Part shown: piece after piece, positions 36,350 through 44,170 of the stretch
Position numbering within the stretch: position 1 is the stretch's first letter
Layout: each line of letters opens with the position of its first letter
Assembly: GCA_017303575.1 (NCBI GenBank)
Contig: JAFLCL010000038.1
Span: 1 to 46,386 of the forward strand
DNA length: 46,386 nt
Reading direction: 5' to 3'
From: Deltaproteobacteria bacterium
GTDB taxonomy: Bacteria > Myxococcota_A > Polyangia > Polyangiales > Sandaracinaceae
Notes under the pieces: generated by a model
The model's database searches: none
What the model was told of the DNA's origin: nothing
The model's input: the letters and a program-made list of their open reading frames with translations, nothing else
Position numbers and translations under genes: made by a program

Positions 36350-36964
36350 ATGAACCCGCTGCTCCACATCCTCGTGCCGCAGCTCGCGAAGCCGCACGGC
36401 CTCTTGGCGCGGTTGGCGGGGCCGATGCTCGATCGAGGCAACCACGTCATCAACCTCCACACGGTGGCCGCGCTCGATCTCCAACCGCGTGATCGCGTGC
36501 TCGAGCTCGGGTTCGGCGGCGGCGCGGCGCTCGCCATGGCGCTCGCGCACGAGCCGGCGATCACGCTGTCCGGCATCGAGCCCTCGCCCGAGATGGTGAA
36601 GCGCAGCGCGGCGCGCTTCGGCGCGAAGGTCCGGCTCACGGTGGGATCGGTCGAGGCGATCGGGGCCGACGACGGCGCGTTCGACACCGTGTTCGGCGTC
36701 AACGTCGTCTACTTCTGGCCCGACCTCGACGTCGCGCTCGCGGAGATCCGTCGTGTGCTCGCGCCACGCGGCAAGCTCGTGCTCGGCGTCCGACCCAGAG
36801 CGGCGCTCGAGCGGCTCGACTTCGGTAGCGCAGGCCACCGCGTGTGGGACGCGACGCAGTACGTCGAGGCGCTGCGCGCCGCGCGCTTCGTGGACGTCGA
36901 GGCGCGTCGCGTGCCGGATCCGAACGGCGCCGTCGTGATCACCGCGCGACGCGACGGTCCGTGA
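36350..36964 (+). CDS. class I SAM-dependent methyltransferase
   Basis: The protein has 204 residues. Motif I is 'VLELGFGGGAAL' (about 51-62), followed by 'GIEPSPEMVKRSAARFG' and 'VGSVEAIGADDGAFDTVFGVNVVYFWPDLDVALAEIRRVLAPRGKLVLGV', all as in the UbiE/Methyltransf_11 group. The N-terminal 'LAKPHGLLARLAGPMLDRGN' is found in small-molecule methyltransferases of actinobacteria and myxobacteria. The substrate is unknown. The 82-base gap to the AHSA1 gene leaves co-transcription open. A 12-bp hairpin follows 26 bases after the stop. Confidence 0.93.
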   Translation: MNPLLHILVPQLAKPHGLLARLAGPMLDRGNHVINLHTVAALDLQPRDRVLELGFGGGAALAMALAHEPAITLSGIEPSPEMVKRSAARFGAKVRLTVGSVEAIGADDGAFDTVFGVNVVYFWPDLDVALAEIRRVLAPRGKLVLGVRPRAALERLDFGSAGHRVWDATQYVEALRAARFVDVEARRVPDPNGAVVITARRDGP

Positions 36965-36990
36965 CGCCCGCGCCGCCGACGGAGAAACAG

Positions 36991-37018
36991 CGGCCTCGGT
37001 GATTGCTCACCGAGGCCG
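36991..37018. terminator. 12-bp perfect hairpin, terminator-like
   Basis: CGGCCTCGGTGA and TCACCGAGGCCG form a perfect 12-bp stem around the loop TTGC, 26 bases after the methyltransferase stop. The stem is strong, but no T-run follows, so it could be an intrinsic terminator of the U-poor kind or a transcript-end stabiliser. Confidence 0.6.
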
Positions 37019-37323
37019 TCGTCACATCGAGCTCCGCATGGGGAGCGGCCCGCTACCGCTCTCTGCGGGGCCCTGACGGGTCGCTCTCTCCGTCGCGCGT
37101 CTGTCCCGTCCGTTCTCTGCATCGCGAACCCCGCGCAACCGCTGGGCCGATGTTCTGGGACAGCTTTCGTTTGTGGGACTGCTCTCCGCTCTCTCTGTCG
37201 GCGGCTCACTGATGCCCCCGTGCTGCGACGAGGTGCCCTCGCAGGTCGTGGACAGATTCAACGGATCCAACTGCGTCCCGTTCGCCTGGACTGTCCGGCC
37301 ACGTCGAGCGACCTGTCGTGGCC
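37019..37323. other. gene-free junction between native-looking and island-like DNA
   Basis: No convincing gene, tRNA or transposase lies here. The composition is visibly more mixed than in the flanks, with runs such as GCTTTCGTTTGTGGGACTG. A 7-bp inverted repeat, GGCCACG (37297-37303) and CGTGGCC (37317-37323), abuts the ATG of the GNAT gene and may be its operator. No integrase or attachment core was seen. Confidence 0.4.
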
Positions 37324-38073
37324 ATGGACGAGATCGAGCCGCAGCCAGAGGTCGACGAGCGCCTCGCTGATCTTCGGCGCCGACGCGTCGAGGCCGCCGA
37401 CGTGCTCGCGGAGACGCTCCTGGACATCTACCTGCGCGGCCGGCAGGCGAAGCGCGCCGGCAAGCCCTGGCCGCCGTACGAGCCGCTGCCGCCGCCCATG
37501 CCGGACCCGCCGAAGCAGCGAGCACCGAAGCCGCCGCCGAAGCGCGCGCGACCGGGCCTGGTCCGCAAGTACCGCCCTCCCGCTGAGGCGGACCTCGACC
37601 TCATCGTCCCGCTCGTCGCCGCGCACGGCCTGACGCGCGACGAGCTTCTGTCCCCGGTGAATCGCTACTTCGTCATCCAGGAGCACGAAGGTCGGTTCCT
37701 GGGCGTCGGCGTACTCGACAGGCACGGCCCCGTTGGCGTCGTGCGCGCGCTCGTCATCAAGCCCGAGCTGCGACGGGCCGGACACGGGAGCTTCCTGGCG
37801 CTCCACCTGCTGAAGCAGGCCTACCAGGACAAGCTCCTCTTCGTGTACGGGACGGGAGCCGCCCCGGGGTTCTTCGAGGACCTGGGGTTCAAGGCCATCG
37901 ACCGAGCGAGCGTTCCAGAGATGGTGCTGTCGCTCCCCGGCCTCGCCGGCACGACGCAGCCCATCTTCGAGATGAAGCCGAGGGCTGACGGCGCAAAGCG
38001 ACCGCGGCGCGGCCGGCACCCAAGGACGCTGACCGAGCTGCTCTCAGATCCGGAGCGGAGGAGCGGGCGATGA
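37324..38073 (+). CDS. GNAT-domain protein with Pro-rich N-terminus
   Basis: The protein has 249 residues from ATG 37324; GTG 37318 would add two residues. Residues 1-80 are helical then Pro/Lys-rich ('YEPLPPPMPDPPKQ'), with no known domain. The C-terminal half has the acetyl-CoA loop 'ELRRAGHGSFLALHLL' (the R-x2-G-x-G/A motif) and 'APGFFEDLGFKAID', the usual GNAT strand-5/6 region. It may acetylate a protein or small molecule. Its stop overlaps the AbiEi-like gene as ATGA. A coupled acetyltransferase and antitoxin-like protein recall a toxin-antitoxin pair, but no family match is known to me. Confidence 0.75.
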   Translation: MDEIEPQPEVDERLADLRRRRVEAADVLAETLLDIYLRGRQAKRAGKPWPPYEPLPPPMPDPPKQRAPKPPPKRARPGLVRKYRPPAEADLDLIVPLVAAHGLTRDELLSPVNRYFVIQEHEGRFLGVGVLDRHGPVGVVRALVIKPELRRAGHGSFLALHLLKQAYQDKLLFVYGTGAAPGFFEDLGFKAIDRASVPEMVLSLPGLAGTTQPIFEMKPRADGAKRPRRGRHPRTLTELLSDPERRSGR

Positions 38074-38688
38074 GTCGCCTCCCGTATCTGCGACGCGGCC
38101 GCGTCTACACGACCGTCGAGGTCGGCGGTCCGAAGACGGCGCAGTTGATGACCTTCGCCGGGCGGATCGAGCCGCTCGGCAAAGGGCTCTACTGGGCCTC
38201 GCCGGACCGGAGCTTCGGGACGACGCGGCCGACCGAGCTCCAGATCCTCTCCGTGATGTTCCGAGGCAAGGCCTTCCTCATCACGGGCAACGAGCGCTGG
38301 GACGCGCTGGGCCTCGGCGTGACGACGCCCCCAAAAGGCGACGCTCGTGTACACGATGCGCCGGGCCGGCGAGTGCGTCATCGGCGGGCGTGCGTTCCGG
38401 TTCGTGCGCCTCTACAAGGGCGTCCGGCGCTTCCCCACCGGCCCCGTGCGCGAGTGGTGGATCGTCGACCTCCTCGAGAACCTCGAGCTGGCCGGGCTCG
38501 CGCGTGACGACGCCGTCGCCCAGCTGAGCGCGGCGCTGGCCGCGGGACAGTTCAACCGCGAGGTGCTGGTCGACCAGGCCACCCGCTGGGCGACGCCCGA
38601 CGTGCTGCGAATGGTGAGCGCCGCCCTCGCGGGCGCGGAGCTGCCCCAGACCGGCCTTCTGACGAGTTCCGCGGTCCATCGGCGGTGA
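38070..38688 (+). pseudogene. AbiEi/DUF6088-like gene with a frameshift
   Basis: The frame from ATG 38070 (GGAGGAG before it) reads 'RRGRVYTTVEVGG', '...LGKGLYWASPDRSFGTTRPTELQI' and 'ITGNERWDALGLGVTTPPK', a pattern of AbiEi-like antitoxin or DUF6088 proteins. After the CCCCCAAAA run (38328-38336) the sense continues one frame on as 'ATLVYTMRRAGECVIGGRAFRFVRLYKG' to the stop at 38688; the original frame turns into Arg/Pro-rich noise. Removing one base of the run gives a continuous protein of about 205 residues. It may be a real mutation, a sequencing error or programmed slippage. Confidence 0.6.
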
Positions 38689-38694
38689 TGCCTC

Positions 38695-38726
38695 TTGACT
38701 GTTCAAGTATCCGGTTGAATACTTGA
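38695..38726 (+). promoter_or_regulatory. leaderless promoter and operator of the sulfur operon
   Basis: TTGACT (38695-38700) and AATACT (38718-38723) are 17 bases apart, placing the transcript start at or next to ATG 38731; no Shine-Dalgarno is visible. Embedded in it is the perfect inverted repeat TCAAGTAT (38703-38710) and ATACTTGA (38719-38726) with an 8-base spacer, the usual size for an ArsR-type dimer. Bound repressor would cover the -10 box. Confidence 0.7.
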
Positions 38727-38730
38727 GCGC

Positions 38731-39411
38731 ATGACGACGCCCCATCGGCGGTTCAAGGACGCCATCTACGAGCAGTTCGCGCGGCTCGGGAAAGCCATCT
38801 CGGCTCCCAAGCGGCTCGAACTCTTGGACCTGCTCTGCCAGGGCCCTCGCACCGTCGAGGCACTCGCCGAGCAGGCGGCCATCTCGGTCGCCAACGCTTC
38901 GCAGCACCTCCAGGTGCTGCGCGCCGCTCGACTCGTCGACGCCGAGAAGAAGGGCCTGTACGTCGAGTACCGCCTCGCGGACGACGAGGTCTGTCGGTTC
39001 TTCTTCGCCCTCCGCGGGCTCGCGGAAGCACGGCTCGCCGAGGTCGACCAGGTCGCCCGCGAGTACTTCGATCAGCGAGGCGCGATGGAGGCCGTCGAGG
39101 GCGACGAGCTCATGCGCCGCGTGAAGAGCGGCGAGGTCACCGTGCTCGACGTCCGTCCGCCCGAGGAGTACCGGGCGGGCCATATCCCGGGCGCACTCTC
39201 GATCCCCGTCGGTGAGCTGAAGGCGCGCTTGAAGGAGCTGCCGAAGGACCGCGAGGTCGTCGCGTACTGCCGCGGCCCGTACTGCGTGATGGCGGTCGAG
39301 GCGGTGGAGCTGCTCCGGAAGAAGGGGTTCAAGGCCCACCGCATGGAGCAGGGAGTCGTCGACTGGCGTGCCCGTGGCTGGCGCGTCGAGAGCGAAGGAG
39401 CGCACCAGTGA
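38731..39411 (+). CDS. ArsR-type regulator fused to a rhodanese domain
   Basis: The protein has 226 residues. The ArsR winged helix is at about 10-100 ('APKRLELLDLLCQGPRTVEALAEQAAISVANASQHLQVLRAARLV') with cysteines C36 and C88. These lie in the alpha-2 and alpha-5 regions, where the persulfide sensors BigR and SqrR also carry their Cys pair, though spacing differs. The rhodanese domain (about 118-220) has the active loop 'CRGPYC' (C180, C185). It probably senses sulfane sulfur, perhaps receiving it through its own rhodanese domain, and represses the operon. The stop overlaps the next GTG as GTGA. Confidence 0.93.
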   Translation: MTTPHRRFKDAIYEQFARLGKAISAPKRLELLDLLCQGPRTVEALAEQAAISVANASQHLQVLRAARLVDAEKKGLYVEYRLADDEVCRFFFALRGLAEARLAEVDQVAREYFDQRGAMEAVEGDELMRRVKSGEVTVLDVRPPEEYRAGHIPGALSIPVGELKARLKELPKDREVVAYCRGPYCVMAVEAVELLRKKGFKAHRMEQGVVDWRARGWRVESEGAHQ

Positions 39412-40148
39412 TCTTCAAGCCCTACTACTACTTCGAGACCGGCTGCGCCGCGTACCTGTTCGGCTGCGGCGGCCTCGGTAAATGCGCCGTCGTCGATGCC
39501 CACGAGGAAGACGTCGACGCCTACGCTGCGTTCGCCGAATCGAAAGGCATGCGCATCACGCGCGTCATCGACACGCACGTGCACGCCGACCATCGCTCCG
39601 GCGGCCCTGCGCTCGCCAAGAAGGTCGGCGCGACCTACTGCCTGCACGAGTCCGCCGACGTAGCGCTCGCGTTCGAGCCGCTCAAGGACGGCCAGGAGAT
39701 CGAGCTCGGCAACACGCGCGTGAAGGTGTTGCACACGCCCGGCCACACGCCGGAGAGCATCAGCCTCGTCGTCACGGACCTCCGGCGCGGAGCCGACCCT
39801 TGGTTCGTCCTCACGGGAGACACGCTCTTCGTCGGCGCTGTCGGGCGTCCTGACCTACCGGGTCGGGCTCGCGAGAACGCTGGGGAGCTTCACGACAACA
39901 TCCACGCGAAGCTCCTCACGCTGCCCGATGAGCTCGAGGTCTACCCGGGGCACTTCTCGGGCTCGGTCTGCGGCGCGGGCATGAGCGGAAAGCCCTCGAG
40001 CACCATCGCGTTCGAGAAGCGCTGGAACCCGCTCTTGTCGAAGTCTCGCGAAGATTTCATCGACGCCCTGTGTGATGTGCCGCCCAAGCCGGCCGAGATG
40101 GCCACGATCATTCGCATCAATCAGGGCCGCGAAGGGAACACGCCATGA
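39408..40148 (+). CDS. persulfide-dioxygenase-like MBL-fold protein
   Basis: The protein has 246 residues from GTG 39408, with GGAG upstream. Metal ligands of the ETHE1/PDO group are visible: H57, H59, D61 and H62 in 'THVHADH', H113, D138 in 'LTGDTLFVG', and H182 in 'YPGHFSG'. The 'GRPDL' segment after the Asp ligand is also typical. The enzyme should oxidise glutathione or protein persulfide to sulfite with O2 on a single Fe(II). It sits second in the operon and follows the sensor, fitting removal of sulfane sulfur. Overlap of 4 bases on each side shows translational coupling. Confidence 0.92.
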   Translation: MIFKPYYYFETGCAAYLFGCGGLGKCAVVDAHEEDVDAYAAFAESKGMRITRVIDTHVHADHRSGGPALAKKVGATYCLHESADVALAFEPLKDGQEIELGNTRVKVLHTPGHTPESISLVVTDLRRGADPWFVLTGDTLFVGAVGRPDLPGRARENAGELHDNIHAKLLTLPDELEVYPGHFSGSVCGAGMSGKPSSTIAFEKRWNPLLSKSREDFIDALCDVPPKPAEMATIIRINQGREGNTP

Positions 40149-41695
40149 GCAGCGTGCGCCTCGGTCTCCGCGAGAACCTCGCGCAGTTCTCGCTGCTCGT
40201 CGTGGTCAACGCCTTCGTCGGCGCGATGGTCGGCATGGAGCGCACCATCCTGCCGCCGATCGCGGAGCAGGAGTTCCACCTCGCCGCGAAGACCGCGGTG
40301 CTCTCGTTCATCGTCGTGTTCGGCGTGACGAAAGCGCTCACCAACTACCTGGCCGGACGGCTCTCCGACCGCTTCGGCCGAAAGCACGTGCTCGTCGGCG
40401 GGTGGCTCGTCGCCGCTCCGGTGCCGTTCCTGCTGATGTGGGCGCCGACCTGGTCGTGGGTGCTCTTCGCCAACGCGCTGCTCGGCGTGAGCCAAGGCCT
40501 CACGTGGTCCACGACCGTCATCATGAAGATCGATCTCGCGGGCCCGGCGAAGCGCGGGCTCGCGATGGGGCTCAACGAGTTCGCCGGCTACTTCGCGGTG
40601 GCCGGAAGCGCGCTTGCCACTGGCTTCATCGCCGCGCACTACGGGCTGCGCCCCGAGCCGTTCTACCTCGGCGTCGGCTTCGTCGCGATTGGTCTCGCGC
40701 TCTCGGCGCTCGCGGTGCGAGAGACCAAGCACCACGTCGCCGCCGAGTCGAAGCTCCACGGCGCGCTGCCTCCCGAGGGCATGCCCACACAGCGCGAGGT
40801 CTTCTGGCGCACGACGCTGTTCGACAAGAACCTGTCGAGCGTCAGCCAGGCAGGCCTCGTCAACAACCTGAACGACGGCATGGCGTGGGGCCTATTCCCG
40901 TTGTTCTTCACTGCGGCCCGCATGGACCTCGGGCAGATCGGTACGCTCGCAGCCATCTACCCGGCAACGTGGGGCGTCACGCAGCTCTTCACCGGCGCGT
41001 GGTCCGATCGCGTCGGACGCAAGTGGCTCATCGCCGCCGGGATGTGGGTCCAGGCGGTAGGTATCGCCCTCGTGGTCCTCGCGGCTGGCTTCGCCGGCTT
41101 CGCGACGGGAGCCGCGCTGCTGGGCGTCGGAACGGCGATGGTCTATCCGACGCTGCTCGCAGCCATCGGCGACGTCGCGCATCCTTCGTGGCGCGCCTCT
41201 TCGGTCGGCGTGTACCGCCTGTGGCGCGACCTCGGCTACGCCATCGGCGCGTTGCTCGCCGGCGTCATCGCCGACGCCCTCGGCCTGCCGGCTGCGATGT
41301 GGACCGTCGCGGGGCTCACGTTCGCGTCGGGCGTCGTGGTCGCGCTGCGCATGACGGAGACGCTACGGCCAGCCGCTGGGGCGCCGCCGCCCGAGCCAAC
41401 GTGCGTCGAACCCACCCAGCTCGACCAGGTGGCGAACGCAGTCATCGTTGACGTGCGCTCGCCCGACGAGTTCGCCGCAGGGCACATCGAGGGCGCCATC
41501 AACATCCCGCTCGACGTGCTCGCGGAGCGAAGGTCCGAGCTTCCCCATGGAGCCGCCATCGTCACCGTGTGCGGCAAGGGCGGTGGCCGCTCCGAGCGCG
41601 CTGCCGAACAGCTCCGTGCGAGCGGGTTCTCGTCGGCTCGATCCCTCTGCGGTGGGACCCAGGCCTGGATGCAACTGACCGCGCAAGGAACATGA
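40145..41695 (+). CDS. MFS transporter with C-terminal rhodanese domain
   Basis: The protein has 516 residues. About twelve hydrophobic helices fill residues 10-410. 'GRLSDRFGRKHVLVGG' is the loop 2-3 motif of MFS carriers, and the same motif returns as 'GAWSDRVGRKWLIAAG' in the second half. From about 430 a rhodanese domain follows ('VIVDVRSPDEFAAGHIEGAINIPLDVL') with catalytic C476 in 'TVCGKGGGRSERA'. A rhodanese on the cytoplasmic end of a carrier suggests import or export of a sulfur compound linked to sulfur transfer. I know of no characterised member. Both ends overlap neighbours by 4 bases. Confidence 0.92.
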   Translation: MSSVRLGLRENLAQFSLLVVVNAFVGAMVGMERTILPPIAEQEFHLAAKTAVLSFIVVFGVTKALTNYLAGRLSDRFGRKHVLVGGWLVAAPVPFLLMWAPTWSWVLFANALLGVSQGLTWSTTVIMKIDLAGPAKRGLAMGLNEFAGYFAVAGSALATGFIAAHYGLRPEPFYLGVGFVAIGLALSALAVRETKHHVAAESKLHGALPPEGMPTQREVFWRTTLFDKNLSSVSQAGLVNNLNDGMAWGLFPLFFTAARMDLGQIGTLAAIYPATWGVTQLFTGAWSDRVGRKWLIAAGMWVQAVGIALVVLAAGFAGFATGAALLGVGTAMVYPTLLAAIGDVAHPSWRASSVGVYRLWRDLGYAIGALLAGVIADALGLPAAMWTVAGLTFASGVVVALRMTETLRPAAGAPPPEPTCVEPTQLDQVANAVIVDVRSPDEFAAGHIEGAINIPLDVLAERRSELPHGAAIVTVCGKGGGRSERAAEQLRASGFSSARSLCGGTQAWMQLTAQGT

Positions 41696-42051
41696 CCATG
41701 GCAAAGACTCTCTTCATCCTGAACGATCCGCCGTACGGCACCGAGCGCAGCTACAACGCGCTCAGGCTCGCGGGCTCCCTGTCGAAGCGTGATGGCGAGG
41801 AAGTGAAGGTCTTCCTCATCGGCGACGCGGCTGCGTGCGCGAAGGCGAACCAGAAGGTGCCGCAGGGCTACTACAACCTCGAAGTGATGTTGAAGGGCCC
41901 GGCGCGCCACGGCGCGGAGATCGGGGTCTGCGGCACGTGCATGGATGCGCGCGGCATCGCGGAGACCGAGCTCGCCGAAGGCACGAAGAGAAGCACGCTC
42001 GAGGAGCTGACCAACTGGACCCAGTGGGCCGACAAGACGCTGGTGTTCTGA
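41692..42051 (+). CDS. DsrE-family sulfur-carrier protein
   Basis: The protein has 119 residues from ATG 41692, which overlaps the MFS stop as ATGA; ATG 41698 is an alternative. 'TLFILNDPPYGTERSYNALRLA' starts the DsrE/F-like fold, and 'GVCGTCMDARGI' holds C80 and C83 near the position where DsrE proteins carry the persulfide Cys; C49 is a third. It probably relays sulfane sulfur between the rhodanese domains, the reductase and the desulfurase. The stop and next ATG share one base (TGATG). Confidence 0.92.
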   Translation: MTMAKTLFILNDPPYGTERSYNALRLAGSLSKRDGEEVKVFLIGDAAACAKANQKVPQGYYNLEVMLKGPARHGAEIGVCGTCMDARGIAETELAEGTKRSTLEELTNWTQWADKTLVF

Positions 42052-43208
42052 TGAGCACCCCCAAGACGGTGGTCATCCTCGGCGGCGGGGTCGGCGGTCT
42101 CGTCGCTGCTCGGGAGCTACGGAAGCGACTTCCACGCGAGCACCGCATCGTGCTCGTGGACCGCGAGCGCGATCATCTGTTCGCTCCCTCGCTCCTGTGG
42201 CTGATGGTGGGACTGCGCGACGCCGCGAGCATCAAGCGTCCGCTCAAGCGCCTCGAGCGCAAGGGCATCGAGGTCCGTCTGGGCGAGATCGAGAAGATCG
42301 ATCCCGAAGCACGCCAGGTGATCGTTGCCGGTGAGACGCTCGTGGCCGACTACCTCATCGTCACGCTGGGCGCGGAGTTGGCTCCCGACACCGTGCCTGG
42401 ACTCCAGGACGCCGGGCACAACTTCTACACGGAGGCCGGCGCGGAACGGCTGCACGCAGCGCTCGAGTCCACGCGAGAGGGGCGCGTCGTCGTGCTGACG
42501 GCCGCGCCCGCGTACAAGTGCCCGGCGGCGCCTTACGAGGCCGCCTTGCTCATCGACGCGTACCTTCGAAAGCGCGGCCTGCGCGGCGCGGTCTCGGTCG
42601 AGGTCTACGCCGCTGAGCCTGGGCCGATGGGCGTCGCTGGACCGGAGATGTCCGGCGCGGTGAAGCAGCTGCTCGAGGCCAAGGGCATCCCCTACCACCC
42701 CGAGCACCAGGTGAAGGCGGTCGACGCGACGGCGCGACGGCTCGAGTTCACGAATGGCTCGAAGGCTGACTTCAACGTGCTCGCCTACGTTCCACCGCAC
42801 CGCGCGCCGCGGGTGGTGCGCGAGTCCGCGTTGGCGGGCGAGACGGGCTGGGTCACGGTTGACCGCCAAACGCTCGAGACGCCTTTCCCGCACGTCTACG
42901 CGCTCGGCGACGTCGTCTCGATCCCTCTCAAGCTCGGCAAGCCGCTTCCGAAGGCCGGCGTCTTCGCTCACGGCGAGGCCGAGGTCGTCGCCAAGAACAT
43001 CGCGGCCACGATCGCCGGCGGAACGGCCGCTGCGCGCTTCAACGGCCACGGCGAGTGCTTCGTCGAGATCGGCGACAGCAAGGCCGGGTTCGGCGGCGGC
43101 GACTTCTATGCCGAGCCCAAGCCCATCGTGACGGTGCGGGCACCGAGCTGGCGCTGGCACCTCGGTAAGGTGCTGTTCGAGAAGTCGTGGCTGTACACGA
43201 GGCTGTAG
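42051..43208 (+). CDS. sqr: sulfide:quinone-reductase-like FAD protein
   Basis: The protein has 385 residues. The FAD fold starts with 'VVILGGGVGGLVAARELRK' and has the second flavin motif 'VYALGDVVSIPL' near 285. There are just two cysteines: C157 in 'AYKCPAAPYEA', matching the SQR motif with one of the redox Cys, and C336 in 'GECFVEIGD', near where the partner Cys lies in SQRs such as human SQOR. C-terminal hydrophobic and basic residues fit membrane attachment. It should oxidise sulfide to persulfide and reduce quinone; a flavocytochrome-c-like role is the alternative. It is coupled to the DsrE gene by a 1-base overlap. Confidence 0.9.
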   Translation: MSTPKTVVILGGGVGGLVAARELRKRLPREHRIVLVDRERDHLFAPSLLWLMVGLRDAASIKRPLKRLERKGIEVRLGEIEKIDPEARQVIVAGETLVADYLIVTLGAELAPDTVPGLQDAGHNFYTEAGAERLHAALESTREGRVVVLTAAPAYKCPAAPYEAALLIDAYLRKRGLRGAVSVEVYAAEPGPMGVAGPEMSGAVKQLLEAKGIPYHPEHQVKAVDATARRLEFTNGSKADFNVLAYVPPHRAPRVVRESALAGETGWVTVDRQTLETPFPHVYALGDVVSIPLKLGKPLPKAGVFAHGEAEVVAKNIAATIAGGTAAARFNGHGECFVEIGDSKAGFGGGDFYAEPKPIVTVRAPSWRWHLGKVLFEKSWLYTRL

Positions 43209-43210
43209 AG

Positions 43211-44170
43211 GTGAACGTGAAGCCCGACCGTCAAGGAGTCCTGCAGCACATCGGACGAACACCGCTCGTCCCCCTGGAAAGGATTGCGCGCGGACTTCCC
43301 GCGCGCGTGCTCGTCAAGTGCGAGCACCTGAATCCGGGCGGGTCGATCAAGGACCGCATCGCGCTCGCCATCGTCGAGGATGCAGAGGCCCGCGGGGTGC
43401 TTCGCGCTGGCATGACGCTGGTCGAGGCGACTGCCGGCAACACGGGCGTCGGCCTCGCCCTCGTTGCGGCTGCGCGCGGCTACGGCCTCGTCTGCGTGAT
43501 GCCGGAGAAGATGTCCATCGACAAGCGCGTGGCGCTCGCGTCGCTCGGCGCCAAGGTCGTCATCACGGCGAACGCACCACCTTCGAGCCCGGAGAACTTC
43601 CGCAACGTCGCACTGCGGATGGCCGAGGAGCACGGCTGGTTCCTCACCGACCAGTTCCGGAATCCTGCAAACGTGCGGGTGCACGAAGAGACGACCGGTG
43701 CCGAGATCCTCGAGCAGACCAGCGGGCGCGTCGGCGCGTTCGTGGCTGGCGCCGGCACGGGCGGCACGTTGACGGGGGTCGGACGTCGGCTGAAGGCCGC
43801 GCTGCCCGGCGTCCGCGTGGTGCTCGCCGATCCGGTCGGCTCGGCGCTCGCCGACTGGGTCGAGACCGGCACGCTTGGCGCGGACGGCTCGTACGCCGTG
43901 GAGGGGATCGGCGGCAGCGAGGTGCCCCAGAACCTGCACCGCGACGTCCTCGACAGCGCGGAACGGGTCAGCGACGACGAGAGCTTCGCGATGGTGAAGC
44001 GGCTGGTGCGCGAAGAAGGACTTCTCGTCGGCGGCTCTGCGGGGACGAATGTGGTGGCGGCCCTCCGGCTCGCAGCGCGTGGCGGTCTCGACGGGCCGGT
44101 GGTGACGGTGCTGCCGGACTCGTGGGATCGCTACCGTGCGAAGCCCTGGATGCAGGAGTGGGCCTCGTGA
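43211..44170 (+). CDS. cysteine-synthase-like PLP enzyme
   Basis: The protein has 319 residues from GTG 43211 (GAGG 8 bases upstream); GTG 43217 is as likely and GTG 43187 is less so. 'IGRTPLVPL', 'GGSIKDRIAL' with the PLP lysine K47, 'EATAGNTGVGLAL' and 'GAGTGGTLTGVGR' are the core motifs of the CysK/CysM/CBS group. The wider set 'DQFRNPANVRVHEETTGAEI' fits cystathionine beta-synthase-like or O-acetylserine enzymes. It may capture sulfide into cysteine inside this operon. The stop overlaps the next GTG as GTGA. Confidence 0.94.
   Translation: MNVKPDRQGVLQHIGRTPLVPLERIARGLPARVLVKCEHLNPGGSIKDRIALAIVEDAEARGVLRAGMTLVEATAGNTGVGLALVAAARGYGLVCVMPEKMSIDKRVALASLGAKVVITANAPPSSPENFRNVALRMAEEHGWFLTDQFRNPANVRVHEETTGAEILEQTSGRVGAFVAGAGTGGTLTGVGRRLKAALPGVRVVLADPVGSALADWVETGTLGADGSYAVEGIGGSEVPQNLHRDVLDSAERVSDDESFAMVKRLVREEGLLVGGSAGTNVVAALRLAARGGLDGPVVTVLPDSWDRYRAKPWMQEWAS

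Noticed and set aside
37019..37300. tRNA gene or attachment site at the edge of the block
   Set aside because: No cloverleaf with matching arms, CCA end or duplicated core could be seen.
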